Shown here in pieces: positions 18,002 to 26,775 of a stretch of 29,850 bases of DNA (the first letter of the stretch is position 1; each line of letters begins with the position of its first letter). The notes under the pieces were generated by a model that was not told the DNA's origin, searched no databases, and worked only from the letters and a program-made list of their open reading frames with translations. The position numbers were made by a program, and so were the translations under genes. Origin of the DNA: Tranzscheliella williamsii (taxonomy: Eukaryota; Basidiomycota; Ustilaginomycetes; Ustilaginales; Ustilaginaceae); contig JALBYF010000112.1 of assembly GCA_023212725.1 (NCBI GenBank), forward strand, positions 1 to 29,850. Reading direction: 5' to 3'.

Positions 18002-19491
18002 CTATTTGGCGTCCTCCTTCTTGCCCTCCCAATACTGTATTCGAGCCATGAGAGAAACAGAGTTGCGGAGTCAGCGCTTTGCACTTGGACGGTAGCTCGG
18101 GTACGCCCACATACCTTGCCAATCTTAGCCCAGACATATCTGAATGTCCTGGTAAGACCTGCCGTATATAGGCCCTTGACAGATTGCGTCCAAGCAGGGC
18201 CACGTACGGTTTTGCTGATCATCTGCAGCAGCACTTCCTCGAAATCGTCTCTCTGGACCGCAGCGCGCCAGAAGGCGTTCAAGGTCTCCTCGCATCCGAG
18301 TTTTGATGGCGTACGAGGGACCGTATCCAATCCTTTGGACAGCGACATCTTCAAGAAGGCCGGATCCAGGTCCGGCCTTGATGAGTAGTAATCCTGGATC
18401 TTCTGGCGCAGGCATCTTGGCAATCGAGCAGCATGCTGTGCTCTTTGGGTCACCGAGTCGTCCTGCACGATCATGTAGCGCTTCTCGCGCATCTCTTCCA
18501 CCGACATGGACCCAATGCTTCGTATTAAACCAGCATACAGCCGGCGAAACTCTTCGCGTTGGTTTAGCACGATGTTGCGTACCTTGTTGGAGTTCTCCCC
18601 ACCCGGAACTGACATGCGGAAGTCCCCCGTATAGCTGAGGGATGCAATTTGCGTATATAGCTCGACTTCAGAGAATTGTTTCGGCAGCAAGAGCAGGGCG
18701 GTGCGCAGCGCTGAGCTTAGATTTACCTGTTGAGCCAATCGCACGCGGGCGTCCGAGGTGAGCAGTGCCACTGGTTTATGCATCCTGCCGCTGACATACA
18801 GAGTCTCCCAATCCAACAGATCTGTGCAAAGATCATCGACACTGATCACCCCGTATTTGATGATCTCGTCGTCCACCTTTACGTACGGATTATACCAAAG
18901 CTTGGCGCCTCGTCCCTGCGCCAGACCAATGCCGATACCCCCAAGCAACCTGCTGAGCATGGAGTAATGCTTTGGGTGCTGTGTCATGTTGAGGGAATGC
19001 CAATGCTGTGGGTGGGTGACAGCGAAGATGAAGTCGACCATCTTCTTGCCATCCTTGGTGGCCGGTCGCTTGGCGTGTTCAGGACCCGCTTCCGTCTGCG
19101 AGAATACGCCAGATCCATAGGCAAAGGCAAAACGTACGGGAGTGTCGAAGCAAGCGAGGATGTTGTAGAGCCTCTGTTGCGTGATATCGGATATGGGCAG
19201 TACCTGGTTCGACCCGAAGCTCGCCGGGAAGTTGGCAGGTGGGAACGCCTGACCTGAAACAGAGTTCGCATTCAATTGCCGCTGTGAGGCTGAAGAGGCG
19301 ACGGCGGACGATTTCGCTGGCGTCAAGCGCGAATGTGGGCTAGTGCGAAAGCTTCTTGTCGCTCGGCTCAAACGGCTTCGATGCAGAACGTCCACGTTGT
19401 GCAACTGCGTCGGCAGGCCGAGCAAGGAGGCCGCATCAGCCTGCCTTGCCCGTCCAGCGCCTACCCCTCGGCTGAGCACTGTCGTATGCAT
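18002..19491 (-). CDS. TAM41: Mitochondrial CDP-DAG synthase TAM41, 469 aa, 2 exons
   Basis: Phosphatidate cytidylyltransferase of the Tam41/Mmp37 family. It makes CDP-diacylglycerol from CTP and phosphatidate at the matrix side of the inner membrane, the first committed step to cardiolipin. Conserved features are AYGSGVFSQ (~124-132, nucleotidyltransferase GSG motif), VDFIFAV with D153, HPQHWH (160-165), the LWYNPYV stretch and LYTAGLTRTFRYVWAKIGK near the end. The N-terminus is Arg/Ser-rich without acids for about 15 residues, a good matrix presequence. ATG 19491 is chosen; the frame upstream begins only with TTG. Exon 1 (19491-18115) ends GGCAAG|GTATGT. An 80-nt intron (18114-18035, CTGAC branch-like site, TACAG acceptor) leads to an 11-codon exon 2 (18034-18002) encoding YWEGKKEDAK and a stop. 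Without splicing the frame runs on into unrelated sequence. Confidence 0.92.
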
Positions 19492-19870
19492 AGATTGTCC
19501 AACCAAGAGGCGACGCTGACAACAACGACCGGAGTGATAGCAAGTGGTGGTTCAGTACGGACAGCTGCTGACCGGATCCAGCAGGAAGAACCGGATTCAG
19601 CAGCGAAAATCGATTTGGTAATTCATGCATCTTTGCCAAGATCCGTTTCTCCACTTCAAAAGTACAATCTTACAATTGATGTGGCATAAGAATACATACA
19701 GTCACATCAGATCATCCAGCAATGTGACTGCCGCTCTCTCGCTTTTCGACCACCGCTTAGCTCTATACTCAACGTCGTTTGCTGCAGAGCCCTCAAGTAC
19801 AGCTAATGTAGGCATTGGATCTGCTTAATCATCAAGCACTTTGTAGATTCGGAGGAGCGAAATATGGATG
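19492..19870. other. Intergenic, upstream of TAM41
   Basis: About 380 bp between the TAM41 ATG (minus) and the stop of the next minus-strand gene. It should carry the TAM41 promoter and the neighbour's 3'UTR. No clear TATA box or repeat is seen. Confidence 0.4.
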
Positions 19871-20531
19871 CTACGAAGGCGGCGGGACAGCGTCCGCGTC
19901 CTCTTCTTCGTCTTCTTCCTCTTCGTAGTCTGTAAATTGTACAATGGGCTGCGATATTGAAGCTGTAGAACGGAAAGCGGATTGAAATGGTTAGCTGCTG
20001 AAGCTGCGCCGATGCAGAGGGGGGACCGACTCAGTGAAGGCAGTAGGACTTACAAGCTCCTTCGGCACGGAAGCCGACGCAGACGACGTCAGCGTCCTTG
20101 AGACCCGCTTTGGCGACGGTAGTATCGCGCAACTTGTCCGCCTCGTGGCCTATTGGCATGTAAATGGTCATACCTTCGAGGGCGCCAGAATCTTCGGCAG
20201 GGTTCCCAGCGATGAAGAAGCCGACATCGTTCGAAGCGGTCATGGAGGCCCAGCCCGGGTAGGTCTTGCCATCCGCAGCGTTGTACGAAGCCAGGCTAGA
20301 GAGCTCGGCCTGATGCGTCTGCTGCACGGCGGAAAGGAACTGCTCCTTGAGCGACGCCAGGGTTGTGCTGGGTTCGCATGGGAGAAACAGGGTATTCTTG
20401 TGATATTTTAGGCGGAGGACAAGCGTGTCCTTAGACTCGGCAAGGGAGATAGGCTGTAGCGATTGTCAATGATATAGATCTGATGCGACCTGCATAACAC
20501 CTGGCTAGGTGACAAAGGCCGAACCTACCAT
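19871..20531 (-). CDS. Small putative ubiquitin-fold protein, 164 aa, 3 exons
   Basis: Split gene recovered by splicing. Exon 1 is the ATG alone (20531-20529). Intron 1 is 75 nt (20528-20454, GTAGGT...CTACAG, ATTGAC branch-like). Exon 2 is 20453-20054. Intron 2 is 91 nt (20053-19963, GTAAGT...CTACAG). Exon 3 is 19962-19871, ending TAG. The exons total 495 nt, exactly 165 codons. The protein begins MPISLAESKDTLVLRLKY and shows a strand-turn-strand followed by a helix (residues ~10-45), then a last strand DADVVCVGFR, an order reminiscent of a beta-grasp (ubiquitin-like) fold. The C-terminal tail is highly acidic (148-158). I do not recognise the family and the fold is inference. Transcription start could instead make the first intron part of a leader, but the only in-frame ATG is the one at exon 1. 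It is divergent from the succinate-semialdehyde dehydrogenase gene. Confidence 0.8.
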
Positions 20532-21421
20532 CCTAGCAATTCTAGCGGTCCAGCGGACGGGGCAATGCTTTAGGGCAGAGAGAAGCCAACAGCGTCAAGT
20601 ATTGAGTGTGGGTGTTGCTTTCGATTCATGATGAAATTCGCGAGCCGTGCTTGGATAGGAGATCTAACACCATTGCTGATTGCGATTCCGAGCGGGGAGC
20701 GGCTAACGCGCATAACTGGATTTGGCTGACAGAATTGACGTTGGGCTAGAAGAGCTGCAACCCGTAGAACCCGGGGAGCAAGCCGAACAGCAACGCCATA
20801 TTTGATTCTGCCACGGCCAACAGACCGGCCCAATCCGACCCTTCTCTATAGGTGATGGCAAGGTTGACAAACTGACCCGCTATGCCTATGTAGATCGAGA
20901 ACACTCTTTCGACCCATATATAAGCTGTGCTGCAATCTTTTCGCGCTTGCTCTTGACAGCAGTGCATCTCAGTCTAACGGCCATCCCAACCTTGCGTTGC
21001 TACCGATCCACGCGTAAGTTGATTATCCCTCCCTTGCGTTGCCGTGGGCACGCTCAGTGACATATACATGTGCGATGTACGGCTCTGGCGTCGCGTTTTC
21101 CGCTGTTCGCCGAGACGTGGCGAGGGAGAGTGTGGCAGCAAAGAAGAAGGCTGCAATGAAGGGCTGAAGAGGTTCAAAGTACGAGCGCCGTCAGCTTACT
21201 CGAAATGCCGTCCGTGCGCGGTTTGTAACACGCTTATTTACGCTCGCGTGGCCGGCATCGCAGCGTCATATGACCTGCGCGGTATCTCGAGATTTCTCTC
21301 CGCTACTGCCTCGCCTTGCTTTTGTGACTTATGTCCGGATACTGACATGGCAGTGTGTTGTCCTTCTTGTCCGACCCCCAACTCGTCCTTGATGGTTCAC
21401 TCACAACAGGTGTCCAATAGC
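20532..21421 (+). promoter_or_regulatory. Divergent promoter and SSADH leader with probable 5'UTR intron
   Basis: A canonical TATATAAG lies at 20917-20924, too far (~500 bp) from the ATG at 21422 for an unspliced short leader. A consensus donor GTAAGT at 21014 and an acceptor CAACAG ending at 21409, just 12 nt before the ATG, would make a 396-nt leader intron (21014-21409). The frame upstream of 21422 is open but reads unlike the dehydrogenase and starts with GTG, in keeping with non-coding leader. The same region must drive the divergent small gene. Confidence 0.5.
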
Positions 21422-23110
21422 ATGCTCCGGAATCTCAATCGATCGGTATCCTCACTTGCTGCTCGAAACAATTCTTCTTTCCAACACGCTCCTACCCCGA
21501 CCTGCATCTCTTACCTCCGAACCGCCACTGCCGCCTCGCAGCTTCAGCAGTCTCCTATCCGCTTTTCCTCCGTCCGATCTCTCTTTAGTACGCCGATCGT
21601 CAACATGCCGCACATGCCCAAGGGTATTGTTAAGGGCGGAAAGGAAGAGCTGAAGCTTTCCAACCAGTCACTATGGCAAAGCAAGGCCTTCGTCAACGGC
21701 TCTTGGGTCGATGCTGATAGCAAGGCAACACTCAAGGTCTACAACAAGGCCACCGGCGCTGAGCTCGGTACTGTTCCTGACATGGGCAAGGCCGAGACCA
21801 TTGCCGCTATCAATGCCGCCGGCGAGGCTCAAAAGTCTTGGTCAAAGACCACGGCAAAGCACCGTCACGATCTTCTCCTCAAGCTCTTTTACGCTCACCA
21901 GCAAAATGCCGAGGATCTCGCCAAGATTATCGTAGCCGAAAACGGTAAGGCCTTTGCTGAAGCCAAGGGCGAGGTTAGCTACTCGAACGGTTTTCTCGAA
22001 TGGTTCGCCGAAGAGGCTGTCCGTACCTATGGCCACGTTGCTCCCTCGCCCCTTCCAGGCGTCAGGAACGTAGTTCAGCTCGAACCTGTTGGTGTAGCAG
22101 CCCTGATCACGCCCTGGAACTTTCCAGCTGCCATGATCACCCGGAAGGCGGCCCCAGCGCTCGCTGCAGGCTGCACCGTCGTCATCAAGGCGCCTTCCGA
22201 GACCCCCTTCTCAGCTCTTGCCTTTGCTCACCTCGCCGAGAAGGTCGGTTTCCCTAAGGGCGCCATCAACATTGTCACCTGTGCCAAAGGCGACAACGAG
22301 ATCGCCGTCGGCAAAGAGCTCTGCGAGAACTCGATCGTCCGCAAACTCTCGTTCACCGGCTCGACCCGTGTCGGCAAGATTCTCATGTCGCAGTCCGCCT
22401 CCACCCTCAAGAAGCTATCCATGGAGCTTGGCGGAAATGCTCCCTTTATTGTGTTCGAGGATGCCGACCTCGACAAAGCAGTAGAGGGTGCCGTGGTTTG
22501 CAAGTTCCGCGGCTCGGGCCAGACTTGCGTTTGCGCTAACCGTATCTACGTACACAACAGCATCAAGGACCAATTCCTCAAGAAATTGGCCGCCAAGGTG
22601 AACGATTTCAAGGTGGGCTACGGTATGGATGAAGGAGTCACCCACGGTCCTCTCGTCAGTGACGTCGGCCTGAAGAAGGTGGAGGAGCACGTGAACGAGT
22701 CGGTTAAGGGCGGCGCCAAGGTGGTCGTTGGTGGTAAGCGCGGCGAGGGCCTCTTCTTCGAGCCCACTGTGATCACGGACCTGCCGGACAGCGCGCCCAC
22801 GGACCGCGAGGAGACGTTTGGCCCGCTGGCGGCGGTGTACGGCTTCACGTCTGAGGAGGAGGTGGTGCGCAAGGCCAACGACGTCGACGTTGGGCTAGCC
22901 GGCTACTTCTTCTCCTCCGATGTTGCGCGCTGCTGGCGCGTCGCCGAGAACCTCCAGGTCGGCATGGTCGGCATCAACACCGGCCTCATCTCCCAGAACT
23001 CGGTCCCCTTCGGCGGCGTCCACGAGTCCGGCTTCGGCCGCGAGGGCGGCAAGACCGGCATTGACGAGTATCTCGTCCAAAAGCTCATGGTCTTCGGTGG
23101 CGTCAACTAG
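21422..23110 (+). CDS. UGA2: Succinate-semialdehyde dehydrogenase, mitochondrial, 562 aa
   Basis: Aldehyde dehydrogenase superfamily enzyme. It oxidises succinate semialdehyde to succinate with NAD(P)+, the last step of the GABA shunt. Visible features: TPWNFP with N233 (oxyanion), KPSE-like VIKAPSETP, FTGSTRVGK (cofactor motif), ELGGN with general base E335, and GQTCVC with nucleophile C369 and C371 two residues on. This Cys-x-Cys pair corresponds to the redox-switch loop described for human SSADH. It also has ETFGP and PFGG. ATG 21422 gives an Arg/Ser-rich, acid-free leader (MLRNLNRSVSSLAARNN...) with RFSSVRSLFS as a likely processing region, so mitochondrial import is predicted. ATG 21605 (MPHMPKG) could give a cytosolic form. 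The last ~370 bp are clearly richer in G+C than the rest. The gene is convergent with the PROPPIN, 189 bp between stops. Confidence 0.93.
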   Translation: MLRNLNRSVSSLAARNNSSFQHAPTPTCISYLRTATAASQLQQSPIRFSSVRSLFSTPIVNMPHMPKGIVKGGKEELKLSNQSLWQSKAFVNGSWVDADSKATLKVYNKATGAELGTVPDMGKAETIAAINAAGEAQKSWSKTTAKHRHDLLLKLFYAHQQNAEDLAKIIVAENGKAFAEAKGEVSYSNGFLEWFAEEAVRTYGHVAPSPLPGVRNVVQLEPVGVAALITPWNFPAAMITRKAAPALAAGCTVVIKAPSETPFSALAFAHLAEKVGFPKGAINIVTCAKGDNEIAVGKELCENSIVRKLSFTGSTRVGKILMSQSASTLKKLSMELGGNAPFIVFEDADLDKAVEGAVVCKFRGSGQTCVCANRIYVHNSIKDQFLKKLAAKVNDFKVGYGMDEGVTHGPLVSDVGLKKVEEHVNESVKGGAKVVVGGKRGEGLFFEPTVITDLPDSAPTDREETFGPLAAVYGFTSEEEVVRKANDVDVGLAGYFFSSDVARCWRVAENLQVGMVGINTGLISQNSVPFGGVHESGFGREGGKTGIDEYLVQKLMVFGGVN

Positions 23111-23299
23111 AGCCCGTGTGCGTCGGCCGTCTGTTTCGTTCCTGGTCTCCGTCTCGCACCCCACGCACTTACGCAGCGAGACACAAATGACAATACGATG
23201 CAGTAACAGGAGAGGCGTCTGTGGAATGCGATGCGAGATCCCTCCCTGTTCACACAGACAAGGAGGATGCTTTAACGGCAGGGCTGGTGCGGGGCGCGT

Positions 23300-25948
23300 T
23301 CAGATGTGCCACGCGTCGGCGGCGGCGATGGGGTGGTAGTCGAGGAGCTGGCAGCCGAAGGCGGACCGGTCGTCGGGTTTGTGCGGGGGGGCGGGCTGGC
23401 GGTACATGTCGAGGACAGTGGACGTGGGCGGTGCGGGGGGTTCGGGGCGGAGGCCGAGCTTGTACCAGCCGCCGGAGGTGGTAAGCGCGATGAGGCGGAG
23501 GCGCGAGCGCAGCGACTTGTCCGCGCGCTCGTCGTCGGTGGCGGGCGGTGGCTCGACGAGCCAGGTGAGGAAGATGGCCTCGTCAACGCCGGGCTCGCCC
23601 TGGCGGATGTCGGTAAGCCGGCTGCGCATCTGCGCCCATGCGCCGTCGGTCGACTTCTCCGTGCCGGTCGCACTGCCCGACCGCGCCGCGCGCGCATGTC
23701 CGTGCACATCGGCCGCCGCCCGCCGATACAGCCGCGACGTCGCCCCAAACGTCTTGAGCGGGATCCGGAACTGCGCGCTGCTCCACTCCGACTTGAGGTA
23801 TTGCGGCAGCATCGACGCGGGGATCTGGCCCGCCAGGCTTCCCAGCCCCGCCGGCAGGTACTTGGCAGCAGCACTGCCCAACGCGGCGGCACGCGAGCCC
23901 GGCGAAGACGACACCGCCGACCCACCCGACCCCGAAGACGCGCGATGATGACCTGCTGCTGCGCGGTCAGCGCCCTCACCGTGCTCGAGCTGGAAAATGT
24001 GGATGGTGCCTTTGTCACTAGCCGCCGCAACGGCAGACGCGTCCGGTGCGAACGCGATGCTCAGAATAGCCGCCGGATCCGTCCCGCGGCGCAGCTCGCG
24101 CACCAGCGTGGCACCGAATCCTGTCCTCCGCGGCGTACTGGCCTTGCTTCCGTGCGAAGCGAAGCCGCGACTCGAGCCGCGACCGGCCGCCGAAAGATTG
24201 TTCGACCATATGCGAATCAGTGTTCCCTTGGTCGACGCCGTGGCCAGCAGCTGTCCGTCAGGACACAGAGCGATAGAGGCAAGCGAGGACTCGTGCGCTA
24301 CGATGATAGAAGCTGCACCGCTTACGCTGGCCTTCCGAGGAGGGCGCTCTGTACTTTCGGGCTCTAAGCTTGGTGGCTGAGGTTCGATCGTGAGGAGTTG
24401 GACGTGTCCCTTCTGCTTGCCCGGTACTGCTACGATCACGGTCTTCGCCTTGCGACTGCGATCAGCTGGGTCGTGAAACATCGATACGGCGCCAAGCCCA
24501 CGGAAATTCTTGTACGTTGTCACTGATGCTCGTTTGACGATGCTCCACGCAGCAGCGTTTGGAGTATGTTGGCTGTCGAGTCTTGGTCTGAGCAGCTCAA
24601 AAATGACCGCCTTAGTGGAAAGAACGACGAGTAGGACAGTGCTGGTCGATGTAGTCGAAGTAGATCGTCGCGTTTGATTTGAATCTTGAGACTTTGGTAA
24701 GGCGGTCGATGCATGCGAGGTAGTATATACGCCGCGGACGATTTCGCCAAACTCGAGCTCGGCGACTTCCCTACCCCGTAGCGGCTTTGATGCCGGCCGC
24801 GTGGCGGCTTGTGTATCGGCAGATGCTAAGCTCGACACAGAAGACGAGCAGGAAGAGTATCGGTTCAAAGGAACTGCTGCATTGCTCTCCCCAGGAACGC
24901 CTCTCTCCATTTCGGCTGACTGTGTTGGAGAAACTGCAGGACGAGACCCCGATGATGAGACAGGCAAACCTGCCGGTGAATAGATCGATGCCGGCGCGAG
25001 AGTGGTCGATGCGGGGAGCTCATCAGCAGCAAAGGGGTCGTCCAGATTGGCAGAGCTGGCAGAGATGGACAGTGAAGATGCAGCCAGATTGGAATCCGCT
25101 GGCGGGCCTTCACAGCGTAGCCAATCAGCAACGGCTTGTGTGGTGGCCGGTGCCGCTGATGGAAGGGTTGACGACGATACAGGCCCCGAGGGCGGGTTCA
25201 CACCTGCTGCTTGTTCCATTCGGCCTAAACCGATGGAGCTCGCTGCCATACTCTGTTCCAGACAGCCGCTGTCGTTTCGGTCCTCAGAAGAAGAAGTGTC
25301 GTCTCTGTCGATCAGTGAGGAGCTGGAGAATGCGAGGCTGTCGATGGGCGAGGCAGATCGGGCCTTTCCAGCCTGATGCTCCCGTTCTCCACTCGAGCGC
25401 GATGATGTTGACGGTGACGCTCGACCCTCCAGCTTGGAGTGAGAGCTGTACTGTGACGATCTGCCATACGCGTCGAACTGCGAGCCTGCCGAGAAGATTG
25501 TCGAAGCATGCCTTGACGGAAGCGTAGTGTTGTCGTCTTGCGGGCGATCAGGCTGTTGCCGACCCTTTCCCTTTCGACCCTGACCCAAATCAGTCTCCAG
25601 AGTGTATTCGGCTGCTTCGTCCCAAAGGATGACCTTGTTTGGAGCAAACCTCGGCACAAGACCGCCACCAACGAGTACGAGGAGAGAAGAATGCTGGATA
25701 GGAACGACACGAGAAAGTCCACCTTGAGCGGGCGACCAGGCCTTCATAGCAACCACTTTCAGCGGGTCTGTGTGTGCAACGAGGAAGCCGTTCAGTGTTG
25801 CGCAGCCGAAGACCGAGGCTTGAGGGGCCTCGTGCTGTGGACCGGCTGTAGACGAGGCAGCGGAGGAAGAAGGAGGGGAGCAGAAGCTGGCATGGGTGAA
25901 GAGGGGCGCTGACGTATGCGACTCGATGGTATGGCGGGGAAGATGCAT
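23300..25948 (-). CDS. HSV2: PROPPIN (HSV2/WIPI3-4 class), 882 aa
   Basis: WD40 beta-propeller that binds PI3P and PI(3,5)P2; PROPPINs act in autophagy and endosomal or vacuolar membrane traffic. The N-terminal blade has LNGFLVAHTDPLKVV (~52-66) and VPRFAPNKVILWD (98-110), the latter typical of the Hsv2/WIPI3-4 branch rather than Atg18. A Ser-rich insert of about 270 residues (~122-390) then interrupts the propeller. Later blades follow: VLLVVLSTKAVIF, HESSLASIALCPDGQLLATAS, then the lipid-binding motif LRRG (619-622) and AILSIAFAPDASAVAAASDKG. Family members are usually 350-500 aa; the extra length is the insert plus a loop after the LRRG blade and a C-terminal extension. ATG 25948 is the first in frame. 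The 3' third is extremely GC-rich. Orthology to HSV2 rather than ATG18 rests on the NKVxxWD segment. Confidence 0.85.
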   Translation of the reverse strand: MHLPRHTIESHTSAPLFTHASFCSPPSSSAASSTAGPQHEAPQASVFGCATLNGFLVAHTDPLKVVAMKAWSPAQGGLSRVVPIQHSSLLVLVGGGLVPRFAPNKVILWDEAAEYTLETDLGQGRKGKGRQQPDRPQDDNTTLPSRHASTIFSAGSQFDAYGRSSQYSSHSKLEGRASPSTSSRSSGEREHQAGKARSASPIDSLAFSSSSLIDRDDTSSSEDRNDSGCLEQSMAASSIGLGRMEQAAGVNPPSGPVSSSTLPSAAPATTQAVADWLRCEGPPADSNLAASSLSISASSANLDDPFAADELPASTTLAPASIYSPAGLPVSSSGSRPAVSPTQSAEMERGVPGESNAAVPLNRYSSCSSSVSSLASADTQAATRPASKPLRGREVAELEFGEIVRGVYTTSHASTALPKSQDSNQTRRSTSTTSTSTVLLVVLSTKAVIFELLRPRLDSQHTPNAAAWSIVKRASVTTYKNFRGLGAVSMFHDPADRSRKAKTVIVAVPGKQKGHVQLLTIEPQPPSLEPESTERPPRKASVSGAASIIVAHESSLASIALCPDGQLLATASTKGTLIRIWSNNLSAAGRGSSRGFASHGSKASTPRRTGFGATLVRELRRGTDPAAILSIAFAPDASAVAAASDKGTIHIFQLEHGEGADRAAAGHHRASSGSGGSAVSSSPGSRAAALGSAAAKYLPAGLGSLAGQIPASMLPQYLKSEWSSAQFRIPLKTFGATSRLYRRAAADVHGHARAARSGSATGTEKSTDGAWAQMRSRLTDIRQGEPGVDEAIFLTWLVEPPPATDDERADKSLRSRLRLIALTTSGGWYKLGLRPEPPAPPTSTVLDMYRQPAPPHKPDDRSAFGCQLLDYHPIAAADAWHI

Positions 25949-26775
25949 GGTGGCGCCGCGGTGGAGCCGTCCAGCTCAGGTTTTCAAGAGTAGCATAGGC
26001 TTTCGATCATGGTTAGAGCGACGCCTTGCGGCGGTGCGCTGTGCAAGACGCTTGCGATGCGTTGGGTGGTGGCAGATGGTGGGCGTCAAGGAGCATAAGC
26101 CACTCACTCCGATACCAAACAGCAACGACATATATATGTATATCCACACACTCATGACTTACGCACACCCATATTCAAGGGCAATGTTACAGCCACACCC
26201 ACTTTCGTTATCCCTACACCCTTTTTCCCGATTTGCGCAATCACTCTGCCGTGAGCGAGCGCGATGACCTCCTCGTCACTCTCTTCTCCGCCGACCTTCC
26301 CGCGCTCTCCTCAACTCATACAACATGCTGCGCTGGTCCTTCTCATCCTGCTTATCCTGCTGTCCTGCTTGTCATCAAGCTGCCTGGCTCTTCTGATGCC
26401 TTTAGTCAGTCACCGACACTTGTATCGCTGATCCGCAGCTCACAACCAAGGCAATGTTAAGGTCAAACTGATCGCGCAAATCGGGAAGTTGGGTGTGGGG
26501 ATAATGGAAGTGGGTGTGGCTGTAACATTGCCCATATTCAAATGTGTCTGTCAATGTCGATCAAAGATAGTTATCAGACTACCTTCAGTTGAAACGGAGA
26601 ATAAACTATTTGGGAATAGGAAAGCCTACCGACCAGTCAATCTCCACCTCGCTCAACAATTCTATACGTACATACAGTATAACAACATCCGAGCGCCTCA
26701 GGACAACATAGAAGTGAGACTCATGCGACAGTTGACAATGCGATGTACAAGATATGAATATACGGGCGGAGGTTC
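25949..26775. other. Intergenic region upstream of the PROPPIN gene
   Basis: Contains the complete small transposon described separately (26179-26533). The 230 bp between the PROPPIN ATG and the element hold short repeats such as ATATATATGTATAT near 26131 but no gene. The part right of the element (26542-26775) is the 3' flank of the NTPase-nuclease gene. Confidence 0.5.
26171..26541. mobile_element. MITE-like DNA transposon, 355 bp, with 8-bp target-site duplication
   Basis: The terminal inverted repeats are 65 bp each (26179-26243 and 26469-26533), ungapped, 58 of 65 identical, the outer 26 perfect. The tips are GGGCAATGTTACAGCCACAC and its complement. The element is flanked on both sides by the exact 8-bp direct repeat ATATTCAA (26171-26178 and 26534-26541), which marks a target-site duplication. 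The 225-bp interior has no open frame of transposase size, so the element is non-autonomous. An extra GGCAATGTTA, a direct repeat of the left tip, lies at 26450-26459. Eight-bp duplications are made by hAT, P and Merlin-type transposases; the tip sequence does not let me choose. Confidence 0.88.

Noticed and set aside
17864..18388. 174-codon plus-strand open frame
   Set aside because: Mostly antisense to TAM41 exons and intron; the TAM41 frame carries the conserved motifs.
19205..19216. GGTTCGACCC, matching a tRNA B box
   Set aside because: It lies inside the TAM41 coding region and no matching A box, acceptor stem or cloverleaf could be drawn.
18730..19257. 175-codon plus-strand open frame
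   Set aside because: Entirely antisense to the most conserved part of TAM41.
23306..24367. Long plus-strand open frame (353 codons) opposite the PROPPIN
   Set aside because: It is antisense to a clear WD40 protein inside the GC-rich island, where stop codons are rare. Its translation is Arg/Gly-rich without domains. The 252-codon minus-strand frame at 23272-24030 is rejected for the same reason.
24787..25527. 246-codon plus-strand open frame
   Set aside because: Antisense to the Ser-rich insert of the PROPPIN; compositionally biased and without domains.
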